Source: Saccharomonospora xinjiangensis XJ-54
GTDB taxonomy: Bacteria; Actinomycetota; Actinomycetes; Mycobacteriales; Pseudonocardiaceae
DNA length: 64,000 nucleotides
Assembly (NCBI RefSeq): GCF_000258175.1
Contig: NZ_JH636049.1
Coordinates: 2,829,482 to 2,893,481, forward strand
Reading direction: 5' to 3'
The translations under genes and the position numbers were made by a program. The notes beneath the pieces were generated by a model. It ran no database searches, was not told the DNA's origin, and saw only the letters and a list, made by a program, of their open reading frames with translations. Positions 51,314 to 63,241 of the stretch are shown piece by piece (within the stretch, counting starts at the first letter, position 1; the number at the start of each line of letters is the position of its first letter).

Positions 51314-53104
51314 CTATCCCCGACACAGTTCGTGGAGGCCTGCGTCGCCGTCGAGGCACGGCGGATATCCCATCTCGGCGAGTGCGGCTCTCGCCGTGCC
51401 GGAGCGCAGGTACTCGACGAAGCTCGCCAGCGTGGAGCCCTCCTCGTGCTCGCCGCGGGTGTAGAGGTACTCGATGGTCCAGAACGGGTAGCCGTGCCGC
51501 GCCGTGTCGATGGAAGGGAAGTGCTCACCCAGCTGCACGATCGTCAGCGCGTCGCCTTCCGTCCGTGCCGCGACGGCCGAGGGCAGGTCCACGTAGCCGA
51601 TCGCGCCCCGCGTCGTCGAGACCTCCGCGAGCACGTCGGTTTCGGAGCCGCGTTCACAGCGGATCACGTTCGCTGTCGGGGAGCGGTCGGCCCGCTCGCA
51701 CGAGTCGGAGGTCAACTCGCCTTCGGTGCCACGGAGCACGGTGGACTCGAACGTCAACCGGGAACCGGATTCCTGGCCTCGCCCGATGATGCGGATGGGC
51801 AACGACGGGCCACGCCGCAGTTGGTTCCAGTCGGTGTACTTCCCGGAGTAGATGCCTCGTAACTCGTCCGGAGTCAGGGAGTCGATGCCGGCGCCGTCAC
51901 CCACCACCACCGCGTACACGATCACGGCAAGCGGCTGCGCGACAAGGCCGTCGTCGGCGATGCGCGGTTCCCCGTCGGACAGGGCGGCGAGCCCTCCCGT
52001 TTCGCCGGAATCGGCACCGGCCAGCCTGCGAACCCCGCCGATGCTGCCCGTCTTCTCCGGTGTGATCACGTCACCGCATACCTGTTCGTACGGCTCGACG
52101 AGTTCGGCGAGCACCGGCATGAAAGCGCTCGATCCCACAACGGTCAGCGATCCCGTGCCACAGGCGACTCCTTCGGAGACCCGCTGGGGCCGGGAGAAAG
52201 CCACGAGCATCGTGGTGAGCAGCACGCCGGTGAGCAGCAGGCCCATCGCCATGGCGGCGCGCGGCCAGGTGAGTCTGCGCTGCTGACGCTCGTCGAGCAC
52301 TCGCCCTCCGGAGAGGTGGCCGCCTGAGCAGGAGATGTCCTTCGTCACCTCGCTGTCCAGTGCGTCGTCCGGTTCCCGCAGCACCACGACGAGTTTGAAC
52401 GCCTCCCGCCGCTGCAATGCCAGGTTGCGAAGCCGGACACCGTGCCACTGCGGGGCCTGTGTCACCGCTCTCTCCGGTTCCGGCTTGCCCGCGACCAGCG
52501 ACTTCAGCAACACGCCGAGCCGTTCACCCAGCGATCTGCGAACCCCCGCGAGGTCCTTTGTGGATGGACGAGGTTCGTCTCGGGTGAAGAACTCCAAACC
52601 CTGCTTGAGCCGTTTGCGATGCGACTCGACGGACGGCTCGGAAATGCGGGCGTTCCACACCACTCTGCGCCCGAAGGAGAACTCGAGCGGATCGGCGAAG
52701 TCGTCGTCGGCGATGTCCTCGACCCCGGTGTTGCGGATGCGGATCACCACGATGCTCATCCGGTCGAGCAGTTCGATCACCGGCGACAGCTGGGAGTCCA
52801 CGTGCGTCACCTGGTCGTCGTCGTCACGGAGGTTGACGGGGCTCAGGCCGATCTTGGAGTTGTACTGGACGCGGTAGTGCAGCCTCTTGCGCCGGACGAC
52901 GTAGCGATCGACGAAAGGCGAGGCGATCGCCGTCACCGCTGCGACGGCGAGAATCCAGGTGGTTTCGTCGGAAAGGAGGAGTTCCACGACCCAGCTCAAC
53001 AACTGCCCCAACATCATCACGCGCGCTTTCGTGTCCCCTGTGCCGGAAGAGGTGAGCGTAGGCCGAGGGTTCGGGCCATTCGGGTGATCCAGCCGTTCGT
53101 TCAT
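51314..53104 (-). CDS. Membrane-anchored PstS-like phosphate-binding domain protein
   Basis: A ~596-residue protein. A helix at about 49-66 (TWILAVAAVTAIASPFV) and a second at 282-303 (RAAMAMGLLLTGVLLTTMLVA) enclose a ~215-residue region that should be cytoplasmic, with a beta-sandwich-like look. The C-terminal ~275 residues, outside the membrane, match the PstS/PBP-like family: LTVVGSSAFMPVLAELVEPY, LTPDELRGIYSGKYTDWNQL, IIGRGQESGSRLTFE. So a solute-binding domain is joined to a cytoplasmic domain in one chain, suggesting sensing rather than import. ATG 53104 is uncertain; 53017 and 53014 are alternatives. Confidence 0.75.
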   Translation of the reverse strand: MNERLDHPNGPNPRPTLTSSGTGDTKARVMMLGQLLSWVVELLLSDETTWILAVAAVTAIASPFVDRYVVRRKRLHYRVQYNSKIGLSPVNLRDDDDQVTHVDSQLSPVIELLDRMSIVVIRIRNTGVEDIADDDFADPLEFSFGRRVVWNARISEPSVESHRKRLKQGLEFFTRDEPRPSTKDLAGVRRSLGERLGVLLKSLVAGKPEPERAVTQAPQWHGVRLRNLALQRREAFKLVVVLREPDDALDSEVTKDISCSGGHLSGGRVLDERQQRRLTWPRAAMAMGLLLTGVLLTTMLVAFSRPQRVSEGVACGTGSLTVVGSSAFMPVLAELVEPYEQVCGDVITPEKTGSIGGVRRLAGADSGETGGLAALSDGEPRIADDGLVAQPLAVIVYAVVVGDGAGIDSLTPDELRGIYSGKYTDWNQLRRGPSLPIRIIGRGQESGSRLTFESTVLRGTEGELTSDSCERADRSPTANVIRCERGSETDVLAEVSTTRGAIGYVDLPSAVAARTEGDALTIVQLGEHFPSIDTARHGYPFWTIEYLYTRGEHEEGSTLASFVEYLRSGTARAALAEMGYPPCLDGDAGLHELCRG

Positions 53105-53171
53105 CGCACGTTCACCGCGACGCCGCAGGCAGCTGGGCCGAGGGGAAGCGTGCCATGCCAGCCTCGCCTGC

Positions 53172-54380
53172 ATGACGATCTCCCCACTGCTTCGTCGCGG
53201 CGGCTCGCTCGCTGCCGCGGCGGTCCTCGCAGGGTGTCTCCTCCCCGCAGCCCCGGCCACGGCTTCGGAAGACGGCACCACCGTCGCCGAGGGCGTCGAG
53301 TACCGCTCGCTGACGCTGGACACCGCACACGGCAGGGTCCTGGGTCACCTGGTGACCGTGGACCTGCGGCAGGCGCGGCTGGACCTGCTGCACCCCGGCA
53401 GGGTCGCCGCCCGCGACGAGGTGCCCGACATGGCCGACGCGGCGGGTGCGCTCGCGGGGGTCAACGGCGACTTCTTCAACATCTCGTCCACGCACCCCGG
53501 CATCCCCGCGACGGGCGCCGCCGTCGGACCGGCCGTCGCGGCAGGCGAAGACCTCAAGACGGCGGCCCCCGACGCGCAGCGCTTCGGTCCCGCGCTGCCG
53601 CCGACGACGTCCACCCGTGACGTGCTCGGCGTTGGGGTCAACGGCAAGGCCAGGCTGGCCGAGCTCGACATCGCAGGCAGGGTGATCAGCGGCGAGGACG
53701 TCTTCGACATCGAGGGCTACAACACCTACGCGCTCGCCGAGAACGGCATCGCGGTGTTCACCAGCGAATGGGGCAGCGCCAACAGGGTCAGGGCCACCTG
53801 CGGTAGTGACACCAGCCGCAAGGCACCGTGCAGCGACGAGACCGAGGAGGTCGTCGTGCGCGACGGGATCGTGGTCGGGGAGCACGACCGGCCGGGCGAG
53901 GGACTGATCGCGGACGACACCGTCGTGCTCGTGGGCCGGGAGGACGGCGCCGACGAGCTGGAGCGGCTCGACCCAGGCGATCGGGTGCGCGTGAAGTACC
54001 GGCTGGTGCCTGCCGAAGGGCCGCCGCTGTCCTTCGCGGTCGGTGGTTTCCCCATCGCGCGTGAGGGCGCGGACCTGCCGGGGCTCGACACCAAAGCGCT
54101 CGCGCCGAGGACCGCGGCGGGGGTGAGCGCCGACGGCCGCACCGTGTGGCTTGTCGTCGTTGACGGTCGTTCGGACGACAGCGTCGGCATGACCGTGGCC
54201 GAACTCGCCGAGCTGATGCGGTCGTTCGGGGCAACTGACGTGATCAACCTCGACGGCGGCGGGTCATCGACGATGGTGCTCAGAGAGCACGGTGCGGGCA
54301 GCGTCACCGTCGTCAACGATCCCTCCGACGGAAGGCCCCGCGCCGTGGCCAACGGCGTGGGAGTGTTCCCACGCCGCTGA
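53172..54380 (+). CDS. Secreted phosphodiester glycosidase family protein (NAGPA-like)
   Basis: A 402-residue secreted protein. A signal peptide covers about 1-31. The C-terminal ~250 residues match the NAGPA/DUF2233 domain: AGVNGDFFNI, RTAAGVSADGRTVWLVVVDGR and DVINLDGGGSSTMV, which supply catalytic and structural residues in phosphodiester glycosidases. Bacterial members are thought to act on exopolysaccharide or wall phosphodiesters. It is divergent from the PstS-like gene and converges on the second thiD. Confidence 0.83.
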   Translation: MTISPLLRRGGSLAAAAVLAGCLLPAAPATASEDGTTVAEGVEYRSLTLDTAHGRVLGHLVTVDLRQARLDLLHPGRVAARDEVPDMADAAGALAGVNGDFFNISSTHPGIPATGAAVGPAVAAGEDLKTAAPDAQRFGPALPPTTSTRDVLGVGVNGKARLAELDIAGRVISGEDVFDIEGYNTYALAENGIAVFTSEWGSANRVRATCGSDTSRKAPCSDETEEVVVRDGIVVGEHDRPGEGLIADDTVVLVGREDGADELERLDPGDRVRVKYRLVPAEGPPLSFAVGGFPIAREGADLPGLDTKALAPRTAAGVSADGRTVWLVVVDGRSDDSVGMTVAELAELMRSFGATDVINLDGGGSSTMVLREHGAGSVTVVNDPSDGRPRAVANGVGVFPRR

Positions 54381-54401
54381 CACACGCGCGCTCGCGGGGT
54401 T

Positions 54402-56899
<2,498 letters not shown>

Positions 56900-56900
56900 T

Positions 56901-57009
56901 CACTCCCTACGCCGGCATTACCCGGTCAGGTTCATGCGGTCGGCGGCACCGGGTCCTTCCGAACGGACACCAGCCGCCCTCTCAGCCCGCCAAGGCGCGA
57001 GCTCCCGCG
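56901..57009 (-). promoter_or_regulatory. TPP riboswitch (THI element) before thiC
   Basis: On the minus strand the core reads GGCGGGCTGAGAGGGCGG, then a long variable stem, then GAACCTGACCGGGTAATGCC and GGCGTAGGGAGTGAG. Its end contains the GGGAGTGAG ribosome binding site of thiC, consistent with translational control. Confidence 0.94.
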
Positions 57010-57130
57010 ACTTCTGTAGTTGTCCTCCCGACCATGCCATGCCGCCGAGCGCAACTCAACCCGCCGCAACGGTGGGAGTGGCCACGACTGGACACGGCTG
57101 CCTTCTCCCTGCCGAGCCGCACGTCGCAGG

Positions 57131-57934
57131 TCATCCGGTCCTCGGCGCGTCCGCTTCGCCTGAGCGCGGCTCGTCGTGCACCAGATCGGCGAGCGCATCG
57201 ACGGTTCCGGTGTCGATCCAGCCGGGGAGGTGCCGCAGCGCGATGCTCACAGCGTCGCCGGTGTCGGCGGACGAAGGGTAGGGCCGTTGCTCCAGCCAAT
57301 TCGACAGCTCGACGGCCCAGGCGTCGGCGTCGTCGCAAGGCCGAGCACGTCCTCGGGTCGCATAGGCCAAGCCGATCAGGCGCTCGGCGAGGTGTCCGGC
57401 ATCGGAGGCATCGAGCACCGACTGCCACAACCTGAACATCAGCCCGCCTTTGTCGAACCAGCGGCCGATCGCGAGCAGCCGCAGCACGTCCCTGCGCCGA
57501 TCCCCGTCTCTGGTGCTATCGAGGAGCGCGAACCACTCCTCGACGCCGGTCCTGCTCAGTGCGCGTCCGCACGCTGTCAGCCACGCCTCGGGCCACCTGC
57601 CGAAGCAGGTCTCGACAGGTCCGTCGGCGACCGCGTCCGCGATCCGCAGGAGCAGGTCGAGTACGAGCCCCCGCTTCGGCGTCCTTGAGTCTTGAGCGAG
57701 TCTCACCAGGAAAGGCACGGCGGCGGGGGTCGCATCACGCACAGCGACGCAGGTGTGGAGTGAATGGTCGGGCGCGAGCCGCCTACGTAACTCGCCGACG
57801 GTGCCCGAGCTGCCGGTCCACAACTGGCGCAGCAACGAGGGAACCCGGTCAACGGCACCCTCGCAGTCCCACCGGAGGCTCCAGTCCACGGCGTCGAGGC
57901 CGGCCAGCGGGGAAGGCTCATCGCGCGCGGTCAC
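57131..57934 (-). CDS. Hypothetical protein, helical-repeat-like
   Basis: A 267-residue soluble protein I cannot assign. It is rich in Trp, Leu and Arg and appears to be a string of amphipathic helices (VPSLLRQLWTG, VPFLVRLAQDS, GLVLDLLLRIADAVAD, VLRLLAIGRWF, LAERLIGLAYATRG), as in HEAT-like proteins. GTG 57934 is the only good start. It precedes thiC on the same strand but is separated by the riboswitch promoter region, so it is probably independent. Confidence 0.6.
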   Translation of the reverse strand: MTARDEPSPLAGLDAVDWSLRWDCEGAVDRVPSLLRQLWTGSSGTVGELRRRLAPDHSLHTCVAVRDATPAAVPFLVRLAQDSRTPKRGLVLDLLLRIADAVADGPVETCFGRWPEAWLTACGRALSRTGVEEWFALLDSTRDGDRRRDVLRLLAIGRWFDKGGLMFRLWQSVLDASDAGHLAERLIGLAYATRGRARPCDDADAWAVELSNWLEQRPYPSSADTGDAVSIALRHLPGWIDTGTVDALADLVHDEPRSGEADAPRTG

Positions 57935-58038
57935 GCCGTCTTCTCAGCCGCAGCCGGTGCCGTCCGCTCGAAGCCTCCGAGACGAAGGCACGGCTCTTGC
58001 GCCGAGCGCCGGGGAAGCAATCTCGGACCCGATCCCGT

Positions 58039-58596
58039 TCAGTCCTCCGCGCCAGGCAGCCAACTGTTGCCCGGCACGCCCCACCTGTTGGACTTGAGCA
58101 TCTTCTTCGCCGCGCGGGCGTGCCTGCCGACCAGCCTGTCGAGATAGATGTAGCCGTCGAGGTGATCGGTCTCGTGTTGCAGGCACCGCGCGAAGTATCC
58201 GGTGCCCTCCACTTCGATGGGATTGCCCTCGACGTCGAACCCGGTGACCTTCGCCCATGAGGCCCGGCCCGTGGGGTAGGACTCGCCCGGCACGGAGAGG
58301 CACCCCTCCCAGTCGTTGTCGGGATCGGGCATCGTCTCCGGGATCTCGGAAGTGGACAGGGCCGGGTTGACCACGACGCCCTTGAAGCGGTTTCCCTCGT
58401 CGTCAGGGCAGTCGTAGACGAAAACGCGGAGGTCCACGCCGATCTGGTTGGCCGCGAGGCCGACCCCTTCGGCCGCGTACATGGTCTCGAACATGTCATC
58501 GACGAGCGTGGCCAGCTCGGCGTCGAACGTCGAGATTTCGCGGGTGGGCTGGTGCAGCACCGGGTCGCCTGCGATGCGAATGGCGTGGATGGTCAC
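58039..58596 (-). CDS. def: Peptide deformylase
   Basis: A 185-residue metalloenzyme removing the formyl group from new proteins. The three motifs are [22 protein letters not shown] and [15 protein letters not shown], with metal ligands Cys and two His and the catalytic Glu. GTG 58596 has GCGAGGC just upstream. It is divergent from the DUF3263 gene, as def is from Rv0430 in M. tuberculosis. Confidence 0.95.
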   Translation of the reverse strand: MTIHAIRIAGDPVLHQPTREISTFDAELATLVDDMFETMYAAEGVGLAANQIGVDLRVFVYDCPDDEGNRFKGVVVNPALSTSEIPETMPDPDNDWEGCLSVPGESYPTGRASWAKVTGFDVEGNPIEVEGTGYFARCLQHETDHLDGYIYLDRLVGRHARAAKKMLKSNRWGVPGNSWLPGAED

Positions 58597-58725
58597 GCCT
58601 CGCCATCCTAGCGGTGCCCGACACCCAGACGCGCCGGGCGTGCTACCCACGCGGACGCCTTCTTTCGTGATCTAATGGCAAACCGGAAGAGACCAGGTGA
58701 TTCACCCGAACCTGCGAGGAGTCAG

Positions 58726-59049
58726 ATGGACGCCGCGGAGTCGATGGCCCCGGATGGCCGCCCGTCCCCGCAGAGCGGACAGGCAGAACACGGGTCCGGG
58801 TTGACCCAGCGTGAGCTGGACGTCCTCGCGTTCGAGCGCCAGTGGTGGAGATACGCGGGCGCCAAGGAACAGGCGATCCGCGATCAGTTCGGCGTGTCGC
58901 CCACGCGCTATTACCAGATCCTGAACAAGCTCATCGATAAGCAGGAAGCCGTGCGCGCGGACCCGATGCTGGTGAAGCGGCTTCGAAAGGTGCGCGCTTC
59001 CCGGCAGCGCACCCGCGCGGCACGGCGGTTGGGGATTGAACTGCCATGA
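58726..59049 (+). CDS. DUF3263 protein (Rv0430-like)
   Basis: A ~107-residue protein. The conserved core is LDVLAFERQWWRYAGAKEQA followed by IRDQFGVSPTRYYQILNKLI, a helix-turn-helix-like domain, with a basic tail (RKVRASRQRTRAARRLGIE). I prefer ATG 58726 over ATG 58675 because GAGGAG stands just before it and the length then matches mycobacterial Rv0430. Its stop overlaps the next ATG by four bases. Function unknown. Confidence 0.8.
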   Translation: MDAAESMAPDGRPSPQSGQAEHGSGLTQRELDVLAFERQWWRYAGAKEQAIRDQFGVSPTRYYQILNKLIDKQEAVRADPMLVKRLRKVRASRQRTRAARRLGIELP

Positions 59050-59693
59050 GCATCTTCGACGGGGTGTCAAGGCCCATGCGGGCCGCGGGGCTGGGACTGC
59101 TCGCGGTCGCCGTCGTCGCGGCCGCGGTCGGGGGCGTCACGCTCGTTTCGGGCGGGGACGAACCCGACAATGCCGCCGCCACCTCGCCCGCTGATCCCAC
59201 ACCCGGCAACGGGCAGGAGAGTCGCAAGCCCGCGCCGTCCTCGGAGAAGCAGGGCGACGGCGAGAAGGGCGGCGAGAAGGACGGCGGCACCGACGGTGCT
59301 GACCCGACCGGTGCGCCCGGGGATTCCGGCGACGGCGCCGATCCGGGCGACTCCGGCGACTCCGGCGGTGCCGAGGACCGGCCGATCTCCGAGGTTTCCG
59401 TGCCGGTGCGGGTGTACAACAACAGCACGGTCAAGGGCCTCGCCGCCGAGGCGACGGAGGATCTCGAGGCGCTGGGGTGGGACGTCGTCGAGACCGGCAA
59501 CTACTCGGCCGGTGTGATCCCCGCCAGCACCATCTACTACCGGCCTGGCACCGACGAGGAGGCCACCGCACGCGCGCTCGCCGAGACGTTCGGCATGCGC
59601 GTCGAGCCGAGATTCGACGGTATCGCCGACGCAAGTCCCGGCCTCATCATGATCGTCACGAGCGACTACGCGGGGCCTGACACCGCCAAGTGA
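59046..59693 (+). CDS. LytR C-terminal domain protein, VirR (Rv0431)-like
   Basis: A 215-residue membrane-anchored protein. A single helix (about 12-35, LGLLAVAVVAAAVGGVTL) is followed by a long Gly/Asp/Pro/Ser-rich linker and a C-terminal LytR_C domain (about 118-205: VPVRVYNNSTVKGLAAEATE through SPGLIMIVTSDYAG). In M. tuberculosis the homologue VirR influences cell-envelope integrity and vesicle release. ATG 59046 overlaps the DUF3263 stop (ATGA). Position next to def and DUF3263 supports the assignment. Confidence 0.82.
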   Translation: MSIFDGVSRPMRAAGLGLLAVAVVAAAVGGVTLVSGGDEPDNAAATSPADPTPGNGQESRKPAPSSEKQGDGEKGGEKDGGTDGADPTGAPGDSGDGADPGDSGDSGGAEDRPISEVSVPVRVYNNSTVKGLAAEATEDLEALGWDVVETGNYSAGVIPASTIYYRPGTDEEATARALAETFGMRVEPRFDGIADASPGLIMIVTSDYAGPDTAK

Positions 59694-59756
59694 ATCCCGC
59701 GTGCCTCGCGGCTGACCACGCCGCAGGGCCGTCGGGTCCTCTGCGCTGCCGCGCGG

Positions 59757-62000
59757 TCAGCGGGATTCCGCGTACGCTTCGAGTTCCGCGAGCTGCGCCG
59801 GGTCCAGTGACGGGCGCACAGCTTCGCGGGCCTTGGCGAGATGCCGGGCGGTGACCTCGGCGGCCTCAAGCGACTCCCGCATCGCGGTCAGCGCGGCCTC
59901 CCTGATCAGCGCCGCGCAGTCGGCCGCCGAGTACCGTTCGAGCTGGGCGGCGAGCGCGTCGAGATCCACGTCGTCGGCCAGCGGTGTGTTCCGGGCGCTC
60001 GCCCGAAGAATCTGAGCCCGTGCCTCGGCGTCCGGCGGCGGCACGTAGATCAGCCGTTCCAGCCTGCCAGGGCGAAGCAACGCGGGATCGACCAGCTCGG
60101 GGCGGTTGGTGGCGCCGACGACAACGACGTCCCTCAACGGTTCGACACCGTCGAGTTCGGTGAGCAGTGCGGCGACGACGCGGTCGGACGCGCCGGAATC
60201 GCTCGACTGCCCACGCCGGGGCACCAGCGCGTCAACCTCGTCCAGGAAGATCAGCGACGGCGCGGCCTCAGCGGCCTTGCGGAACAGCTCGCGAACGGCG
60301 CGTTCGGACTCGCCGACCCACTTGTCCATCAACTCGGCGCCCTTCACCGAGAACACATTCAGCGCCCCGGTGCCGGCGAGCGCGCGCACAAGGAACGTCT
60401 TGCCGTTGCCGGGAGGGCCGTAGATCAGCACGCCGCGAGGCGGAGCGACGCCCAACCTCGCGAACGAGTCCGGGTAACGCAGCGGCCACAGCACCGCCTC
60501 GGTCAGCGACTGCTTGACGTCCGCCATGTCACCGACGTCGTCGAGTGTGAGGCCACCTGTGGCCAATGTATCGGTGGTGGACATCGAGATCGGGCGTACG
60601 GATTCCACCGCGTCGAGCAGATCCTGCTGGCGCACACGCGGTTCGCCGCCTTCGCCGGTGTGGCGCAGGGCCGCGCGCAGAGCGGCGTCGCGTCGCAGCG
60701 CCACCAGATCGGCGGCAACGAAACCCGGCGTGCGCTCGGCCACCGCCCCCAGGTCGATGCCGCTGTCGAGCGGTGTCTGCCGCAGCAGCACTCCCAGCAA
60801 CTCCGCCCGTGTCCGCGCGTCGGGCATGCCGAGGCGCAACTCCCTGTCCAGCAGGTCCACCGCGCGCAGCCGGGGATCGACCGCTTCGGGGTGCGCCGTC
60901 GTGGCCACCACGGCGAGGCCCGCGCGAGTGAGGGCCTCGCGAAGCCGGTCGAGCACGACCGTCGCGACGGGAGGCGGCGATGACGCGGGCAGCAGGGTGT
61001 CGATGTCGGTGAGCAGCAGGACACTCGGCTCCGCGCGTGACGTGGCCGCGACGGCCTCAGCCAGCCGCGCGACAGCCGCGTCGGGCTCCAGCACCGCCAG
61101 CGTGGGTACCTCCACCGTCACGACGTCGATCTCCGAGGCGCGGGCCACGGAACGCACCAGTGTCGTCTTCCCGACGCCCTCGGGACCGGACAGCAAAATT
61201 CCGAGGTGTGGTGAGGTACCGAGCTTGCTGAGAAGATCGGGCCGGTGGAACGCGAGGTCGAGCCACTCGGACAGTGTGCGGGCGGCGGTCTCGGCGCCCG
61301 CGAGGTCCGCGAGGGGCGGCGCGGCGTCCTCCTGGTTACCGGTTTGGCCACCGGGCTGGGTGCCGACGTCCAGCGGTTCCACATCGATCGGCGTCGTGTC
61401 CGGCTGCGTGGGAGCGGATGTGTGGCGCGGCGGTGTGTCACCTCGCCACGAGACGACGGTCGCCTGACCGACGGCGACAGGGCCTTGCGGGTCGGTGGCG
61501 GTGATCGTGAGGAGTTCCGTCGTCCATGAGGCACCGATCGAGCGGGACAGCACGCCACGCGCGGCGGCGACGTCCGACCCCGGCGGAGGAGCGAGGTCCT
61601 GCGGCAGCAGCGACACGGCGTCGCCCACCGTGAACACCTTGCCCAGCAGCGCCAACCGCAACGTGTGCGGTGTCAGCGACATCGTGGCCAGCCGCGAACC
61701 GGCCACCGTGACGCTGCGAGCCGCGCTCACCTCGCACGGCTCGACGATCACCTCGGAGCCCTCCGTGATCCCGAGATTGGCCATCGTGACGTCGTCGGCG
61801 AGCACGACGCCGGGCGCCGAACCAGGAGGCGAGGCTGCGGCGAGCGCCGCGCTGACCCTGGCCCCGGTGAGCCTCACGGCGTCCCACGCCCTCAGCCCGA
61901 GCGCGTCGAGCACTTCCGGATGGAGCCGGATGACACCCCTTCGGGAGTCGAGCGCTGAAGTGGTGTGGCGGACGGTCAGCGGAAGCCGTGGTGACGACAC
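59757..62000 (-). CDS. Double AAA+ ATPase, CDC48/VAT-like (Rv0435c-like)
   Basis: A 747-residue protein with an N-terminal substrate-binding region (about 1-190), a first AAA domain (about 235-465) and a second (about 480-725). D1 has Walker A GPEGVGKTT (K278) but its Walker B reads LLLTDID, with Ile at the usual catalytic Glu position. D2 is canonical: GPPGNGKTF (K534), LIFLDEVDAL (D587, E588), GATNRPE and RPGRLERLI. It should unfold or remodel proteins using mainly D2. GTG 62000 has no ribosome binding site but a TAGAGT box six bases upstream. Same relative position as Rv0435c before pssA and psd. Confidence 0.88.
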   Translation of the reverse strand: MSSPRLPLTVRHTTSALDSRRGVIRLHPEVLDALGLRAWDAVRLTGARVSAALAAASPPGSAPGVVLADDVTMANLGITEGSEVIVEPCEVSAARSVTVAGSRLATMSLTPHTLRLALLGKVFTVGDAVSLLPQDLAPPPGSDVAAARGVLSRSIGASWTTELLTITATDPQGPVAVGQATVVSWRGDTPPRHTSAPTQPDTTPIDVEPLDVGTQPGGQTGNQEDAAPPLADLAGAETAARTLSEWLDLAFHRPDLLSKLGTSPHLGILLSGPEGVGKTTLVRSVARASEIDVVTVEVPTLAVLEPDAAVARLAEAVAATSRAEPSVLLLTDIDTLLPASSPPPVATVVLDRLREALTRAGLAVVATTAHPEAVDPRLRAVDLLDRELRLGMPDARTRAELLGVLLRQTPLDSGIDLGAVAERTPGFVAADLVALRRDAALRAALRHTGEGGEPRVRQQDLLDAVESVRPISMSTTDTLATGGLTLDDVGDMADVKQSLTEAVLWPLRYPDSFARLGVAPPRGVLIYGPPGNGKTFLVRALAGTGALNVFSVKGAELMDKWVGESERAVRELFRKAAEAAPSLIFLDEVDALVPRRGQSSDSGASDRVVAALLTELDGVEPLRDVVVVGATNRPELVDPALLRPGRLERLIYVPPPDAEARAQILRASARNTPLADDVDLDALAAQLERYSAADCAALIREAALTAMRESLEAAEVTARHLAKAREAVRPSLDPAQLAELEAYAESR

Positions 62001-62006
62001 ATCACC

Positions 62007-62012
62007 ACTCTA
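62007..62012 (-). promoter_or_regulatory. -10 element for leaderless AAA ATPase transcript
   Basis: TAGAGT on the minus strand, six bases before GTG 62000; no ribosome binding site is present. Confidence 0.45.
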
Positions 62013-62041
62013 GACGCGCCAAGCCCGCCAACCCCCCAGCC

Positions 62042-62104
62042 GTGTCCGCACCTGGTGTGCGAGTGTTGGCACTTGGTGTGCGGGTGTCGGTACCTCGTAC
62101 GTTT
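62042..62104. repeat. 21-bp tandem-repeat array, locus D
   Basis: Three plus-strand units at 62042, 62063 and 62084, beginning GTGTCCGCACCTGGTGTGCG, GTGTTGGCACTTGGTGTGCG and GTGTCGGTACCT. They lie between the AAA ATPase promoter and the pssA terminator. Confidence 0.8.
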
Positions 62105-62197
62105 CCCGCGCTCGTCAGTCGTACGTCGGTCGGGGATGCGCCGTGCGAGGCGAACACGGCCCTGCCCCCGGAGACCGAGGTGCCGTCCAGGACGAAG

Positions 62198-62230
62198 GGT
62201 TGTGCGTGGTCGCGGCGATCACGCACAACC
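62198..62230 (-). terminator. Terminator hairpin after pssA
   Basis: GGTTGTGCGTG at 62198-62208 and CACGCACAACC at 62220-62230 form an 11-bp perfect stem with an 11-base loop, starting six bases after the pssA stop on the minus strand. Confidence 0.7.
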
Positions 62231-62235
62231 GCGGG

Positions 62236-63222
62236 TCACTCCCTGCCCTGCCTCAGCCCGATCCTGCGCCAGTTCCGCCTGCGAGGGCCGCGGTCGTCGA
62301 TGCGACCACGGGGGGCGGCGATGGTGTCGGGCGGGTAGACCCTCGGCACGTGCGCCGTCGTGGCGCGGGGGCGCTTCACCGCGCGCCGGGCCGCGCCTGC
62401 GACCTTGTGGAACTGCGGTTTCCGTAGCCCGATACGGCGCTGGGTGCGGCTACGGCGGATGGCCCTGCGCTCCTTCGCCGGCACGTCCCACGCCTCAGGG
62501 TGCTTCGCGAGCCACTGGTAGCGGCGCACAGCGTAGGGGACGTGCGCCAGGTAGAGCAGCAGGACGCTCATCAGCACGATCAGCGGGTACTGGATCGTCG
62601 CCGCCGCCGCGAGGCCGACGACGACGAGCAGCGGCGCGGCGGCCTTCGCGGGAACCTTCAGTTTCTTCAACGACATCGTCGGGATGCGGCTGATACACAG
62701 GGCGGAGATCGCCACCGTCCACACCCACACCACCGAACCGCTCGACCACCAGCCCTGACCGAACTCCAGCGTGGCCATCACCGGAAGCAGCGCGAGCAAA
62801 CCACCTGCGGGTGCGGGCACACCGACGAAGAACTCACTCGCGTACGGCGGTTGCTCGACGTCATCCAGCAGCGTGTTGAACCGCGCCAACCGCAGAACCA
62901 TGCACACAGCGAAGATCAGCGCGGCCACCCAGCCGAGCTTGCCGGGGTCGGGCAACCACACATACAACACCAGCGCGGGAGCCACACCGAACGAGATCGC
63001 GTCCGAAAGGGAGTCCAGCTCCGCGCCCATCTTGGAGGTCGCGTCGAGCATGCGTGCGATCCGGCCGTCGAGGCTGTCGAGCACCGCTGCGAGCCCGATG
63101 GCGCCGAGCGCGAGACCGTACTGCCCGCCGAGGGCGAACTGCACGGCGGACAAACCGGCACACAACGCCAGCACGGTGATCGCGTTCGGCAGGAGCCGGA
63201 CACCGGGTGTGGTCCGGGACAT
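62236..63222 (-). CDS. pssA: CDP-diacylglycerol--serine O-phosphatidyltransferase
   Basis: A 328-residue membrane enzyme making phosphatidylserine. The CDP-alcohol phosphatidyltransferase motif DG-x2-AR-x8-G-x3-D-x3-D is present in LDGRIARMLDATSKMGAELD followed by SLSD. About eight hydrophobic helices follow. The last ~95 residues are a strongly basic Arg-rich tail, longer than in many homologues. psd lies just upstream with a 19-base gap on the same strand, so the pair forms the phosphatidylethanolamine pathway. Confidence 0.93.
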   Translation of the reverse strand: MSRTTPGVRLLPNAITVLALCAGLSAVQFALGGQYGLALGAIGLAAVLDSLDGRIARMLDATSKMGAELDSLSDAISFGVAPALVLYVWLPDPGKLGWVAALIFAVCMVLRLARFNTLLDDVEQPPYASEFFVGVPAPAGGLLALLPVMATLEFGQGWWSSGSVVWVWTVAISALCISRIPTMSLKKLKVPAKAAAPLLVVVGLAAAATIQYPLIVLMSVLLLYLAHVPYAVRRYQWLAKHPEAWDVPAKERRAIRRSRTQRRIGLRKPQFHKVAGAARRAVKRPRATTAHVPRVYPPDTIAAPRGRIDDRGPRRRNWRRIGLRQGRE

Positions 63223-63241
63223 ATATCAGTCCTTCACAAAG

